From: an uncultured Candidatus Saccharibacteria bacterium
GTDB lineage: Bacteria; Patescibacteriota; Saccharimonadia; Saccharimonadales; Saccharimonadaceae
DNA: 64,000 nt
Direction: 5' to 3'
NCBI GenBank assembly: GCA_927910745.1
Contig: CAKMNX010000014.1
Coordinates: 1 to 64,000, forward strand
The notes under the pieces are model-generated. The model made no database searches. It was not told the DNA's origin and worked only from the letters and a program-made list of their open reading frames with translations. The position numbers and the translations under genes are program-made. Below, piece after piece: positions 1 to 8,854 of this stretch (its first letter is position 1; the number at the start of each line of letters is the position of its first letter).

Positions 1-117
1 ATAGCATACCACGCAATTGAAAACAAAGCAGATGGGCTGGCCAGTGTAGTCGATCCTTCCATCGGGCAGGCGTGGATAGTCTTTGGTCTGGTAGGCAATC
101 ATCGCAAGCGGATTCAT
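1..117 (-). CDS. N-terminal fragment of an unidentified protein (runs off the left edge)
   Basis: Thirty-nine codons are open from an ATG at 117 to the window edge. The peptide starts MNPLAMIAYQTK and contains RLPDGRIDYTGQ followed by a hydrophobic, Cys-rich stretch. I do not recognise the family with confidence; the layout (short polar N-terminus, then a beta-strand-like run) could be the start of a Nudix-type domain, but that is a guess. The start is supported by a -10 box TATACT at 129-124, only 6 nt upstream of the ATG, the leaderless arrangement seen throughout this window. No Shine-Dalgarno sequence is present. Confidence 0.5.
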   Translation of the reverse strand, partial: MNPLAMIAYQTKDYPRLPDGRIDYTGQPICFVFNCVVCY

Positions 118-316
118 ATGATTAGTATAGCATAAGAGGAAATGAACAGAGGTAGAAAATACTAATGCGTAAGTCATAATATACCCTGATATATTTGCTT
201 TTGTCTATACAAACCTTGAGGAATGGCGTAATGAAGTAAAAAATCGAATTTTTAAGACTGCCCTAAGCCACGTCGTGCATACTACAGATACAATCATAAA
301 CAAGGAGTATACGACA

Positions 317-583
317 ATGGCACAGCAACCAACTCTCACCACAGATGAAGCGCTTGTTTTGCAGCAGATCAACGAGCATGGCGAAGACGATGTGATTGGC
401 CTAGAGCAGAGCTTGCGCATGAGCCGCCCAAAGCTTATGGCGCAACTCACTCACCTTAAGAACAAAGGGCTTATTACAGTCAAGATGACGACTGGTGATT
501 GGCAGTGTGGTGGGCTATCTCCTCGCGGAGTACACCCTGCGGCCGATCCGCGCCAACATGCACGCCCAGACGCAGTTCGTTAG
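317..583 (+). pseudogene. 5' part of a small winged-helix-like protein, fused out of frame to a kinase gene
   Basis: The start ATG at 317 has an AAGGAG Shine-Dalgarno at 304-309. Residues 1-55 look like a small helix-turn-helix protein: an LTTDEALVLQQI helix, a middle helix, RPKLMAQLTHLKNKGLI as a recognition-type helix, then the start of a wing (VKMTTGDW). After codon 56 (about position 485) the reading becomes low-complexity R/P/H sequence, because the DNA from about 490 onward encodes a histidine kinase in another frame. The gene therefore seems to have lost its 3' end at a junction near 485-495. The 88-aa product may be non-functional, or may serve only to couple translation to the kinase. 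Confidence 0.5.
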
Positions 584-1250
584 TGATGCCAGTCATGAGC
601 TGCGCACGCCGCTGACCGCGCTGCGTACTGCGAACGAAGTAGCGCTGCGCAACCCCAAGCTCACCTTGGCCGAGGCCCGCACCGTCATAGAAGCGAATGT
701 GACCGATGCGACGCGGCTGCAAACGCTAGCCAATACAATGCTTGGTTTGCTTCGGCACGACCGCTCGGTGGTGCAGCTGCAGCCAGTTGCTTTACAAACC
801 GTGGTAAGTGAAGTGATGAACTTGGTGGTGGCACCTGCCCAAGCGAAGTCGATTGCCATTAACGACACCACGCCACCTTTGATGGTGCGGGCTCATCAGC
901 AGCGTCTTGTTCAGCTCCTTACCATTTTGCTCGACAATGCCATCAAGTACAGCCCGGAGCATACCACCATTACCATCACCGCCACGAGCACCAATCGCTG
1001 GGCTAGGGTGCAGATCATTGACCAAGGCATCGGGATGGACGCCGCCACGCAGCGTCGGATATTCCAGCGCTTCTACCGAGCCGACCAAGCTCGCACTGGT
1101 GGCCTAGGCCAGGGCTATGGCCTTGGGCTTGCGATTGCCCAGCAGATCATCGCCGAACATGGCGGCAAAATTACTGTCGACAGTACGCCTGGTAGTGGCA
1201 CGACCTTTACGGTAGGGCTGCGCCTTGCAACCAAGCAGAGCATGCGGTAA
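495..1250 (+). CDS. Truncated sensor histidine kinase, catalytic core only
   Basis: This is the cytoplasmic core of a two-component sensor kinase. It shows the H box with the phospho-acceptor His (ASHELRTPLT), the N box (LLDNAIKYSP), G1 (DQGIGMD), the F box (FQRFYRAD) and G2 (GYGLGLAIA), so dimerisation and ATP-binding domains are complete. The only N-terminal remnant is one hydrophobic segment (VIGSVVGYLLAEYTL) followed directly by the His-box helix. The first transmembrane segment and the sensor domain are missing, and no response-regulator gene lies next to it. The GTG at 495 has no Shine-Dalgarno; the frame overlaps the upstream fragment by 89 nt. The simplest reading is a deletion that joined two genes. 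Translation could occur by coupling. Confidence 0.75.
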   Translation: MIGSVVGYLLAEYTLRPIRANMHAQTQFVSDASHELRTPLTALRTANEVALRNPKLTLAEARTVIEANVTDATRLQTLANTMLGLLRHDRSVVQLQPVALQTVVSEVMNLVVAPAQAKSIAINDTTPPLMVRAHQQRLVQLLTILLDNAIKYSPEHTTITITATSTNRWARVQIIDQGIGMDAATQRRIFQRFYRADQARTGGLGQGYGLGLAIAQQIIAEHGGKITVDSTPGSGTTFTVGLRLATKQSMR

Positions 1251-1330
1251 GTAGCGTACTCGAGGTAAAGCTTGTGTAAATTGCGTATTGAAAAAACTGC
1301 GAAGTAGTGAGCGAGATTGAGAGATTGTTC

Positions 1331-1364
1331 TTTTAAGCTTCTTTTAACGCCCATTCCCTATACT
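1331..1364 (+). promoter_or_regulatory. Promoter with 11-bp-spaced direct repeats (OmpR/PhoB-type operator geometry)
   Basis: TTTTAA occurs at 1331-1336 and again at 1342-1347, exactly 11 bp apart, each preceded by C. The -10 TATACT follows at 1359-1364, and no good -35 is visible where it should be (about 1336-1341). One-helical-turn direct repeats replacing the -35 box, ending about 11 bp before the -10, match the geometry of operators activated by OmpR/PhoB-family response regulators. The site lies just downstream of the kinase remnant, so it may have been the target of the lost partner regulator. Confidence 0.5.
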
Positions 1365-1391
1365 CGAACCATAATAACGAAAGGAGCATGT

Positions 1392-1775
1392 ATGAACATA
1401 GAAGATGGCTTTGCAGCGGAGAAGCGTAGTGCGTCGCCGACATCTTCATCATCCACGCAAGTGCAGACCAAAGGCGTGGTTAACCCTGGTTTGATCGCGG
1501 CGGTGATCGGTGGCGTGATCGTGGCAGCAACGCTCGGGTTTCTTGGTGGTATGCAGGTCAATAGCCGCAGCGCATTGAGCCAACGTGGCCCTGGTGGCCA
1601 TGGTATGATGGGTAGTCAAACCAGCCAGGGGAATATGTCGCCACCAGGCCAAACAGGGCAGTCGGCGGGCAGTGGTGCTCAGCCAGGTGCACCATCAAAC
1701 GGAGCAAATACCACTACCCAAACCCAGCAAGGCACTGCCCAGCAAACTATGCAAGATACGACCAAGAATAACTAA
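1392..1775 (+). CDS. Small single-pass membrane protein with a Gly/Met/Gln-rich tail
   Basis: This is a 127-aa protein of unknown function. It has a polar Ser/Thr-rich N-terminus, one membrane helix at about residues 31-53 (PGLIAAVIGGVIVAATLGFL), then a disordered tail rich in Gly, Met, Pro, Gln, Ser and Thr, beginning with GPGGHGMMG. The ATG at 1392 has an AAGGAG Shine-Dalgarno at 1381-1386. It sits immediately after the kinase and behind the direct-repeat promoter, so it is a plausible regulon member of that two-component system. The His/Met patch could bind metal, but this is speculative. Confidence 0.7.
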   Translation: MNIEDGFAAEKRSASPTSSSSTQVQTKGVVNPGLIAAVIGGVIVAATLGFLGGMQVNSRSALSQRGPGGHGMMGSQTSQGNMSPPGQTGQSAGSGAQPGAPSNGANTTTQTQQGTAQQTMQDTTKNN

Positions 1776-1782
1776 CACAAAC

Positions 1783-1811
1783 AAAACCACCTCTGATACG
1801 AGGTGGTTTTT
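1783..1811. terminator. Bidirectional intrinsic terminator
   Basis: The stem is CCACCTC (1787-1793) with GAGGTGG (1800-1806) around a 6-nt loop, flanked by AAAA on the left and TTTTT on the right. It can end the + gene at 1775 and the converging - gene ending at 1830. Confidence 0.85.
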
Positions 1812-1829
1812 GGCTTACTGGAGTAAGGA

Positions 1830-2597
1830 TTATTGTGGCAAGGAGACACCCTTTTCTTTGAGGGCTGGCTCGATGACGAGCTTGCCAAAGGCATCGGCGT
1901 CAGCCCACACTTGGCGCGCATCTGAGCTACCTGAGGTGGTGAGCTTGCCGTCCTTGACGTATTGATTGGTCACATTCTTGCCATTGACAAGAATAGCTGG
2001 TGTGGCGCTGGCAGCATTTTGAGCGCCAGCCAGGGATTTATCGAAGGCGATCTTTTTCTTAATCCGGGCACCTGAACGGTCGGCCTCGGCAAGGTCGGTC
2101 TTGAAGCGGTCAACGTCAAGGCCAAGCCCCTGCGCAGTGGTGGCGAAGTAGTTGGTGCGCTCTGTGCCGTCGAGCGACTGCCACGAATTTTGCTCGGCGT
2201 AGAGCTTGTCGTGCATCTCCCAATATTTGCCCTGGAAGCCAGCCGACTCAACTGCTGCTGCTGCTGCGAGTGCATTGGGGTGGATGGACGAGAGAGGGTT
2301 GTTGCGGAAGATGAGCTGCACGTGATCCTTGTATTTCTCAGTGACTGCCTTGAGTGCAGGCGAGGCTTGCGAACAGCCAGGGCACTGGAAGTCTCCATAT
2401 TCGATGATTGTTACCTTGGGTGATTTACTCCCGTGGGTATGGTCGGCGATGTCGCCATTTTGGCTACTGGCGCTTTGTTCTTGCAGTGGATCAACGCCCG
2501 ACAGATTGATCGACTCACCTTGGCGTGACAGCCACACGAGCCCACCTAAGATTGCGAGACAGAGCACTGCAAAGATCAGCCATGATTTTTTTGTCAT
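1830..2597 (-). CDS. DsbA-like membrane-anchored thiol:disulfide oxidoreductase
   Basis: This 255-aa protein has an N-terminal membrane anchor (residues about 6-24) and an extracytoplasmic thioredoxin-fold domain. The active site is CPGC in YGDFQCPGCSQASP, followed by a helical insertion and a late VNGKNV strand, as in the DsbA/BdbD group (Thioredoxin_4). It probably oxidises or isomerises disulfides in exported proteins. The start at 2597 has AGGAGG 12 nt upstream and a TATAAT -10 at 2632-2627, so unlike most neighbours it has a true leader. It converges with the upstream small membrane gene on a shared terminator. Confidence 0.88.
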   Translation of the reverse strand: MTKKSWLIFAVLCLAILGGLVWLSRQGESINLSGVDPLQEQSASSQNGDIADHTHGSKSPKVTIIEYGDFQCPGCSQASPALKAVTEKYKDHVQLIFRNNPLSSIHPNALAAAAAVESAGFQGKYWEMHDKLYAEQNSWQSLDGTERTNYFATTAQGLGLDVDRFKTDLAEADRSGARIKKKIAFDKSLAGAQNAASATPAILVNGKNVTNQYVKDGKLTTSGSSDARQVWADADAFGKLVIEPALKEKGVSLPQ

Positions 2598-2720
2598 AAA
2601 CGAAACATTCCTCCTTATTCTTGCATATTATATCGTGCCCGAGAGGCCGAATCAAGCTGACAGAGGTGCTGCATGGGCCAAAGCATTGAGCCGATCAGGG
2701 GAGTGCGCTACAATGATGGC

Positions 2721-3743
2721 ATGGAAATGCTCATGATCATCATCTTTGCTATCTTTGTGATTGCCCTCATTCTGGCTGGTAGTGCATGGCCTGATATACC
2801 GCCAGTGAGCCAATACGAGCTCGAGCGGCGTCGCCAGCAGAATAATCGCACAGCGATCCACCAGTTGCGGCGCATTGCTGTCTATGATGACCTCGTCTCG
2901 CTCCAGCGCTGCATGGTGGCGCTATTGCTGGTACTGATGGTGATGGCAAGCATTGGTGCATTTGACTTTGGTGGTGGCGTGCTGGTTGCGCTCGCGGTGG
3001 CACTGCTCTATGGTGGTGTAGGGCGGATTGGCTGGGTACATGCGATTGCCCAGCGCCTCTATAATGCAGTTGAGCCGAGCTTCGTGAGCTTTGCCGGGCG
3101 GTTCCCACGAGTGGTGCGCATTGTCCGTTCGTTTGTGCCGCCAGTAGAGACGAATCTTCGCCTGGGGTCACGGGCTGAGCTTGAACATCTGGTGCGTCAT
3201 GCTCGGCCATCAGTCTTGCCACCAGTCGAGCGCGAGCAAGCGCTGGGGAGCTTAACCTTTGCGCGTAAGACGGTTGAGACAGTCATGGTGCCGCGCAATG
3301 CTATCAAGACAGTCGAGCAAGACGCTATGGTGGGGCCGCTGTTACTCGATGAGTTGCATCGCACCGGGCATAGCCGCTTCCCAGTGGTGGATGGCGACAT
3401 TGATCATATTATTGGCGTGCTACATACCCGCGACTTTATGTCGCTTAAGGAGGCGGTGTCGGCTCAGGTGCAAACGGTGATGGACCCAAACGTGTACTAC
3501 ATCGACGGTGCGCAGTCACTCGAGCAAGCCTTGGGTGCGTTTATCAAGACACGCCAGCAGGTCTTCATTGTCGTCAATACGTATCGTGAGACGGTGGGGA
3601 TGGTGACGCTGGATGATTGTATCGAGGCGCTGCTTGGCTATGCTCCCACAGCAGATGATGACGAAGTGTATAGCCAGCCAGTGGCCTTGCCCGAGCCCAC
3701 GCAGCCGCGCGCCCTCCCTATGGGCGAGCAGAATGATACCTGA
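2721..3743 (+). CDS. CBS-domain membrane protein, HlyC/CorC-like
   Basis: This 340-aa protein has a hydrophobic N-terminus (MEMLMIIIFAIFVIALILAG), two more membrane segments at about residues 75-110, and then a cytoplasmic pair of CBS domains (VMVPRNAIKTVEQDA; HSRFPVVDGDIDHIIGVLHTRDF; second repeat YIDGAQSLEQALGAF). The pattern resembles the CorC/hemolysin-C transporter-associated group, but the terminal CorC_HlyC transporter domain is absent. The start is placed at 2721 because a promoter lies inside the longer frame: -35 TTGAGC (2686-2691), 17 bp, -10 TACAAT (2709-2714), then 6 nt to the ATG. Role: probably nucleotide-gated control of ion transport. Confidence 0.75.
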   Translation: MEMLMIIIFAIFVIALILAGSAWPDIPPVSQYELERRRQQNNRTAIHQLRRIAVYDDLVSLQRCMVALLLVLMVMASIGAFDFGGGVLVALAVALLYGGVGRIGWVHAIAQRLYNAVEPSFVSFAGRFPRVVRIVRSFVPPVETNLRLGSRAELEHLVRHARPSVLPPVEREQALGSLTFARKTVETVMVPRNAIKTVEQDAMVGPLLLDELHRTGHSRFPVVDGDIDHIIGVLHTRDFMSLKEAVSAQVQTVMDPNVYYIDGAQSLEQALGAFIKTRQQVFIVVNTYRETVGMVTLDDCIEALLGYAPTADDDEVYSQPVALPEPTQPRALPMGEQNDT

Positions 3744-3766
3744 AATTGTGGTATAATCTAACAGAT

Positions 3767-5544
3767 ATGACACAACGAATACTTGCCAACCAAACGCCGG
3801 ATTACACCGGTCAAACCATCACTGTGGCCGGCTGGGTACATGCACGGCGCGACCATGGTGGCCTGATTTTCATCGACCTGCGCGACCACACTGGCCTGGT
3901 GCAGCTGGTCGTCAGCCCTGAGCAAACTGCGGCCTTTGCCCTGGCAGAGCATGCCCGCGACGAGTACGTTCTGCGAGCCCGCGGCGAAGTCCGCCAGCGT
4001 GGTGAGGGTCTGGTAAACCCCAATATTGCCAGCGGCAGCATCGAGCTAGCCGTCAGTGACTTAGAGGTGCTGAATAAAGCCGAGACGCTGCCTATCCAGC
4101 CCTTTAGCGAGACTAACCAAGCGAATGAAGACCTGCGCTTTGCCTACCGCTACCTAGACCTGCGCCGCCCCAAGCTGCAAACGATGCTGCGCCGCCGCGC
4201 CGATATGTACCGCCGCATGCGCCAGTATATGGACGAGCGCGATTTTATCGAAATCCAAACGCCGATTTTGGCGAATTCCAGCCCCGAGGGTGCACGTGAC
4301 TTCCTCATCCCTAGCCGCTTGCAAGAAGGCAAATTCTACGCCCTGCCACAAGCACCGCAGCAGTTTAAGCAGCTGCTGATGGTTGGTGGCGTGCCGCGCT
4401 ACTACCAGCTGGCTGCTTGCTTCCGCGACGAAGACCCGCGCGCCGATCGCCTGTATGGTGAGTTTTACCAGCTGGATCTGGAGATGAGCTTTGTGGAGGA
4501 TGGCGAGCAAGTCCGCCAGATGATGGAGCCACTGATGCAGCAGCTGGTGACGGACTTTGCTGGCAAAACACTGCTAGACCTCAGCGACCTCCCAGCTGGC
4601 GATGGCCAACCCATCCCGCGCATCCCGTACCAAACCGCCATGGAAACCTATGGTAGCGACAAGCCAGATTTGCGCTTTGGTATGGAGCTGGTTGAGCTAA
4701 CGGACGTGTTTGCCGACACCGAATTTGGCGTGTTCAAAAACGCTGAATGTATTAAGGCAATCTGCGTCACAAACGGTGCGTCGCTCAGCCGCAAGCAGAT
4801 CGATGGCTTTACCCATATCGCCAAAGCCGAGGGTGCGGGCGGCCTGGCCTACATTACCTACCAAGACGGCACGGCCAAGAGCCCAATTGCTAAGTTCCTG
4901 ACCGAAGAAGAGCTGGCCGCTATCCAGGCCAAAACAGGGGCCAAGGACGGCGACGCGGTCTTCTTTGGGGCTGATACGCGCCCAGTGGTCAATGCAGTGC
5001 TAGGGCGGCTGCGTAGTGAGTTTGCCGAGCACTTTGGCCTGAGGATCCGCAGGCGGTGGCGCTGGCCTGGATTATCGATTTCCCATTCTATGAGTGGGAC
5101 GAGCATGCGCGTAAGCTTGATTTTGGTCACAATCCCTTTAGCATGCCAAAGGGTGGGCTCAGCATGCTGCAAGCCGCCCAGACGGATGATAAGAAGCTAG
5201 CTATCCTGGCTGACCAGTTCGATATGGTGATGAACGGCTACGAAATCTGCAGCGGCGGTGTGCGTAACCATAATCCAGCCGTACTGTATGAAGTATTTGG
5301 ATTGCTAGGCTATAGCCGGCAGTATGTGGAAGAGAAGTTTGGCGCTATGCTGCGGGCCTTTACCTACGGTGCGCCGCCACACGCGGGCTGCGCCTTTGGT
5401 ATTGACCGCATCCTGATGGAGCTAATCGGCGAACATAACGTCCGCGAAACCCTCGCCTTCCCCAAAAACGGCAGCGGTGTCGACGTCATGATGGACTCAC
5501 CCGCGCAGGTAGAACCCGGGCAGCTGAAGGAGTTGGGGCTATAA
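3767..5544 (+). CDS. aspS: Aspartyl-tRNA synthetase (one frameshift near 5041)
   Basis: This class II synthetase charges tRNA-Asp. An OB-fold anticodon-binding domain (GWVHARRDHGGLIFIDLRD) is followed by class II motif 1 (RRADMYRRMRQYM), motif 2 (RYYQLAACFRDEDPRADR) and, in the downstream frame, motif 3 (FGIDRILMEL), with the bacterial GAD insertion between. The frame breaks at about 5041: adding one G after CTG restores EDPQAVALAWIIDFPFYEW, the expected sequence. The 3' frame then runs to 5544. This is most likely a sequencing error or a recent mutation in an essential gene. The start at 3767 has an extended -10 (TGG-TATAAT, 3752-3757) 9 nt upstream, giving a near-leaderless mRNA. Confidence 0.93.
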
Positions 5545-5620
5545 ACAAACGAGCGATGGCTCGCTATCGTTACGAATCTGGTGCAAATGAAACAAACGTG
5601 CACAAGGAGACAATGACCCC

Positions 5621-6049
5621 ATGAGCTGGGATCTCACCGCAATCAAAACAAAACGTCATGTCCAGTCGGTTAGTGACCTGACGGAGGAAGACTGCGTGCC
5701 GCTCGAGCGTCAGCAGATGATTGCTGAGCTAGAAAAGGCTGCTAAAACATGTGATGCACATCTCGATACAAGCGATCCGTCGTGGCTTGTTATGCAGAAG
5801 AAGGAGTGGCTGATTGAATTTAGCTTGAGTAAACAGCCTAGAGAACGACTCATCACTATGGGGCTCCGCGTCAGAGGTAACGAGGAGCCAACGGAAGTGT
5901 TTGCTTATCTCATTCAGGAGCTTGGCATGCGGCTGGTGGAATGGAGCACCGGCGAGTTCCTGGATCTATCCAAGCAGAGCAGCTTCGGCCGCTGGCAGGA
6001 GTGGAGCGAGCGGGTGCTGCGAGACCTTGCAAAGTCACGAAAATCATAA
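5621..6049 (+). CDS. Hypothetical soluble protein
   Basis: This 142-aa acidic/basic mixed protein belongs to no family I recognise. It is probably all-helical at the N-terminus (LERQQMIAELEKAAKTCDAHL), then a beta-type stretch (EWLIEFSL...LITMGLRVRGN) and a C-terminal helical region with several Trp (WSTGEFLDLSKQSSFGRWQEW). It has no signal peptide or membrane segment. AAGGAG at 5604-5609 lies 11 nt before the ATG. It follows aspS by 76 nt, which include a short GAGCGA/TCGCT hairpin. Confidence 0.6.
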   Translation: MSWDLTAIKTKRHVQSVSDLTEEDCVPLERQQMIAELEKAAKTCDAHLDTSDPSWLVMQKKEWLIEFSLSKQPRERLITMGLRVRGNEEPTEVFAYLIQELGMRLVEWSTGEFLDLSKQSSFGRWQEWSERVLRDLAKSRKS

Positions 6050-6091
6050 GTGTGTTGCGCGTGTAATAAGAATAAAATAGAGACTAACTAG

Positions 6092-6754
6092 TTACGATAG
6101 CTCTATCGTTTCTATCCGCTGATACTTCACTCCAGCCTCTGCTGCCGCTGCTGTGCACAGTGTATCAATCAATCCCTTGCCAGCATCACTCAAGATGGCG
6201 TCATGAACAGGGAAGGCGAGGCGTGGCGCGACGGCCTGCAAGAAGCTACGTGCCTCGGAGAACTTGAGCCATGGTGCAGCTACAGGCAGGGCGAGGACGT
6301 CGATGGGGCGCTGAGGCAAAGCGAAGGAATCACCAGGGTAGTAGATACGATTGTTGATCAGCGCGGCAAGGTTGTGGAGGCGCGGAATGTTTGGGCTCAC
6401 CACGGCATGCTCACCGCCAAAGAACTCAAGCGTGAATGGTCCGATCTGGCGTGTATCACCAGGCACCGCGGCTATTGCATGGCAGACAGAGAGCGTGCCT
6501 TCTGGCAAAGATATCGTTGTACTATCTACAATAATATCATGAACGCTTATAATCTCTGCTTCAGGAAATGCCTGTATAATACGCTTGATGAGCGCAGGGC
6601 TACAATGGTCGGGATGCGCATGGGTAATGAGAACTGCCGCGACTTGCTGCGGCATAGCAAAGTCGTCGGTGTATACGCCTGGGTCGACGACCAAGCTCTG
6701 GCCATCAATTGTGATAGTAAAGCAGGAGTGGGCGAATTTCGTTAGTGTTATCAT
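6092..6754 (-). CDS. UlaG-like metallo-beta-lactamase-fold hydrolase
   Basis: This 220-aa MBL-fold enzyme carries the zinc motif HAHPDH (residues 46-51), an earlier KFAHSCF strand, a GGEHAV segment, PGDSF as the next metal ligand and a late FPVHDAIL histidine. This is the set seen in the UPF0173/UlaG branch of small MBL hydrolases. The substrate cannot be told from sequence. The start is supported by TATACT at 6766-6761, exactly 6 nt before the ATG, with no Shine-Dalgarno. Confidence 0.85.
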   Translation of the reverse strand: MITLTKFAHSCFTITIDGQSLVVDPGVYTDDFAMPQQVAAVLITHAHPDHCSPALIKRIIQAFPEAEIISVHDIIVDSTTISLPEGTLSVCHAIAAVPGDTRQIGPFTLEFFGGEHAVVSPNIPRLHNLAALINNRIYYPGDSFALPQRPIDVLALPVAAPWLKFSEARSFLQAVAPRLAFPVHDAILSDAGKGLIDTLCTAAAAEAGVKYQRIETIELS

Positions 6755-6766
6755 ATATCTAGTATA

Positions 6767-7063
6767 GCGGAGAAGAGGGTGAAGCGATAGGTTGTTTCTT
6801 GCCGTGGTACTGGTTGAGAATATTTGACTAATGTTTGCCTTGTGTCAGTCTACCTCTCATAGCGACAGAGAGGGTTATTCTGTAATAAGAATAAACAAGT
6901 ACGCTCAAAAATCGCTTCCTAGTGCGGGAGCTGAAAAGCTTGACTATGGCGTAGTAGCAATTTCTGATATTTCACAGACAAAATAGTAGGCAGGAGGGAG
7001 GTGGTCCTGAAAGTAAGCTAGGAAACTATTGTGCTACCACTAGAAATGTGACATTATAGCTGT
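6767..7063. other. Non-coding stretch between divergent genes
   Basis: These 297 bp separate the divergent MBL-hydrolase gene and the 7064 hydrolase gene. I see no ORF with coding character and no RNA gene. A possible promoter for 7064 is TTGTGC (7029-7034) with CATTAT (7052-7057) at 17 bp. The stretch GTAATAAGAATAAA recurs almost identically near 6064 and 6880, which may be chance in AT-rich DNA. Confidence 0.4.
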
Positions 7064-7645
7064 ATGAATAAAACGATTCTTTTTGTGCCGGGCTTCCAAG
7101 AAGGGCGCGCCGACCGCGATTACGATACACTTATGAACCGCTGGCGAGCGATGGGCTACGCAGTGGAATTTGTACCAATTCAATGGCATCGCACTATGCA
7201 AAAACAGTGGTTGCAGACGCTACAAGAGCGGTATCAGCAGTATGATCCAGCTGAGACCATCCTGGCTGGTTTCTCATTTGGGGCGTGTATTGCATTCTTA
7301 GCGGCGTGTGAGCAGGCACCGAGTGAGCTATGGCTCTTCTCGCTGTCACCATCATTTGCAGAGTGTGCGCAGTATTGGTCTAAGCGCAATTGGCGCACTA
7401 TTGGTAAGCGACGACTTGAATATGCCAAGCAGGTGAGCTTGGTAGCGGCTGCGCAGCGTATTACGTGTCCTGTGCAAATTTTCGTTGGCTCCGAGGAGTT
7501 CATTAAGTGGCCAGAGATGAAACTTGTCTTTGATACTGCTATGGAACACATTCCCACCGTCCATGGCACAGTGGTAGAAGGCGCTGGGCATGCGGTAGAT
7601 GATCCGCGGTATGTGGCGGCAGTGTGCGACGCAATAGAGCGGTAG
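7064..7645 (+). CDS. Small alpha/beta hydrolase
   Basis: This 193-aa single-domain alpha/beta hydrolase begins with an FVPGFQEG strand-turn. The nucleophile elbow is GFSFG (Ser at about residue 70), a candidate acid lies in QIFVGSEEFIKWPE, and the catalytic His is in GAGHAVDD near the end. Its length is at the small end of the family, with no cap domain. It has no signal peptide, so it acts in the cytoplasm. The substrate is unknown. It converges with a second, unrelated hydrolase gene at 7698. Confidence 0.8.
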   Translation: MNKTILFVPGFQEGRADRDYDTLMNRWRAMGYAVEFVPIQWHRTMQKQWLQTLQERYQQYDPAETILAGFSFGACIAFLAACEQAPSELWLFSLSPSFAECAQYWSKRNWRTIGKRRLEYAKQVSLVAAAQRITCPVQIFVGSEEFIKWPEMKLVFDTAMEHIPTVHGTVVEGAGHAVDDPRYVAAVCDAIER

Positions 7646-7653
7646 CCGATGGA

Positions 7654-7684
7654 GCTACGCTAGCCGTTTCTTGGCTAGCGTAGC
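7654..7684. terminator. Long perfect hairpin between convergent genes
   Basis: GCTACGCTAGCC (7654-7665) and GGCTAGCGTAGC (7673-7684) form a perfect 12-bp stem with a 7-nt loop. There is no strong T-tract on either side, so it may end transcription in both directions only weakly or protect 3' ends. Confidence 0.6.
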
Positions 7685-7697
7685 ATGAGCTTTAGCT

Positions 7698-8647
7698 TTA
7701 TCGTATGTGCTTTGTCTCTACATCCTGCCAGTCGCTGTTGTGCCGGAGCTCGGCGTTGTCACCAGCGAAGACTGCTTTTGCTTCGGTATTATCGCTCAGC
7801 GTCCAGAGGAACCAGGCGGTCATGTAGGCATCGCCATATTCCAGCACGTCTTTGTGACCAACGGTCTTGCGCCGCGCGATGACGCTCGGCTTGTCTGTAT
7901 TAAGAGCGCGGAAGTTCTGCTGTAAGTCGCTCAGTGGGCTAATGGCGAGGTTGTCGCTTGGGCCAGTGCCAGCCATCATATAGGTGGCCGTCTTGAGCTT
8001 GCTGGTGTCGTAGTGCCAGTTGTTGTCGTTTGCGGTGTCATGGCCGACGGCGCTAGCAGTGTAGAGAGAGGTGTAGTGGTTACTATTGCCGTATTTTGTC
8101 GCGGCATTGATAGCACCGGCTCCGCCTTGGGAATGCCCAGCAATGCCAATCTTGCTCGTATTGATGAACCCCTTGATGGGGCTATCCTCTGCAGTGTTGA
8201 GCTCTAGTGCAGCATCAAGCATGGTCGATGTCGTTGCACCAGTGCCTGGCCAGCCATCCTCATTACCAATGACAACAAAACCCCAGCTGGCCAAATGCTC
8301 GAATATTGGCGCATAAGTAGACGCGTAGGTGGCGGTGCCATTGACCATCAGCACAAGCGGAAAAGTCTGGTTTGGAGAAGTGCGTTGCGGGGCATAGATA
8401 TGATACTCTTTGATGGCTGTGCTATCGCTGTGATGAGTGTGGTGCGCAACGCGGTAGGGGCCTGGCTTAGTATAGCGTTGCTCTAGTGTGCCACTAGGGC
8501 TCAATTTTGCAGCGTAACCCTTCGCCACGCCGTCATCGCCAGTGATACTTTGGTTGAGATAGTTCATATAAAGCACAAGCAGCACAAAGCACACGAAGAG
8601 TATTGCTATGATGATGCCCAGAATTTTCAGAAGCTTTTTTTGCCCAT
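7698..8647 (-). CDS. Exported or membrane-anchored alpha/beta hydrolase (polyester-hydrolase/chlorophyllase-like), 5' frameshift
   Basis: The mature part is an alpha/beta hydrolase: FPLVLMVNGTATYAS, WGFVVIGNEDG, the nucleophile elbow GHSQGG, and late Asp and His regions (VGHKDVLEYGD). It resembles the dienelactone/cutinase-like Abhydrolase group. Upstream of the long frame, an ATG at 8647 with an AAGGAT Shine-Dalgarno begins MGKK, but a run of seven A (plus-strand T at 8635-8641) puts it out of frame. With eight A the protein would begin with a textbook anchor (KLLKILGIIIAILFV) running straight into CFVLLVLYMNYL. I treat this as one about 316-aa protein with a homopolymer error. Confidence 0.75.
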
Positions 8648-8854
8648 TGCTATCCTTATTCGGTTAAAATAATACTAATAATATTATCTACTATACACCG
8701 AGTGTATAGTAATGACAAGGGAGAGTGACTTCTTTTTTGCTAGATATATATGGTGGCCTTACTAGTAAGAGATCAAGTGACTTTACCCCTCGGCTATGAC
8801 AATGAAGCACCTAAGCATTGCACTCACAAGAGCCAACGGTATATACTGATGAGC

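Noticed and set aside
5033..5060. Programmed frameshift in aspS
   Set aside because: No slippery heptamer or stimulatory structure; many other genes here have similar random indels in short runs.
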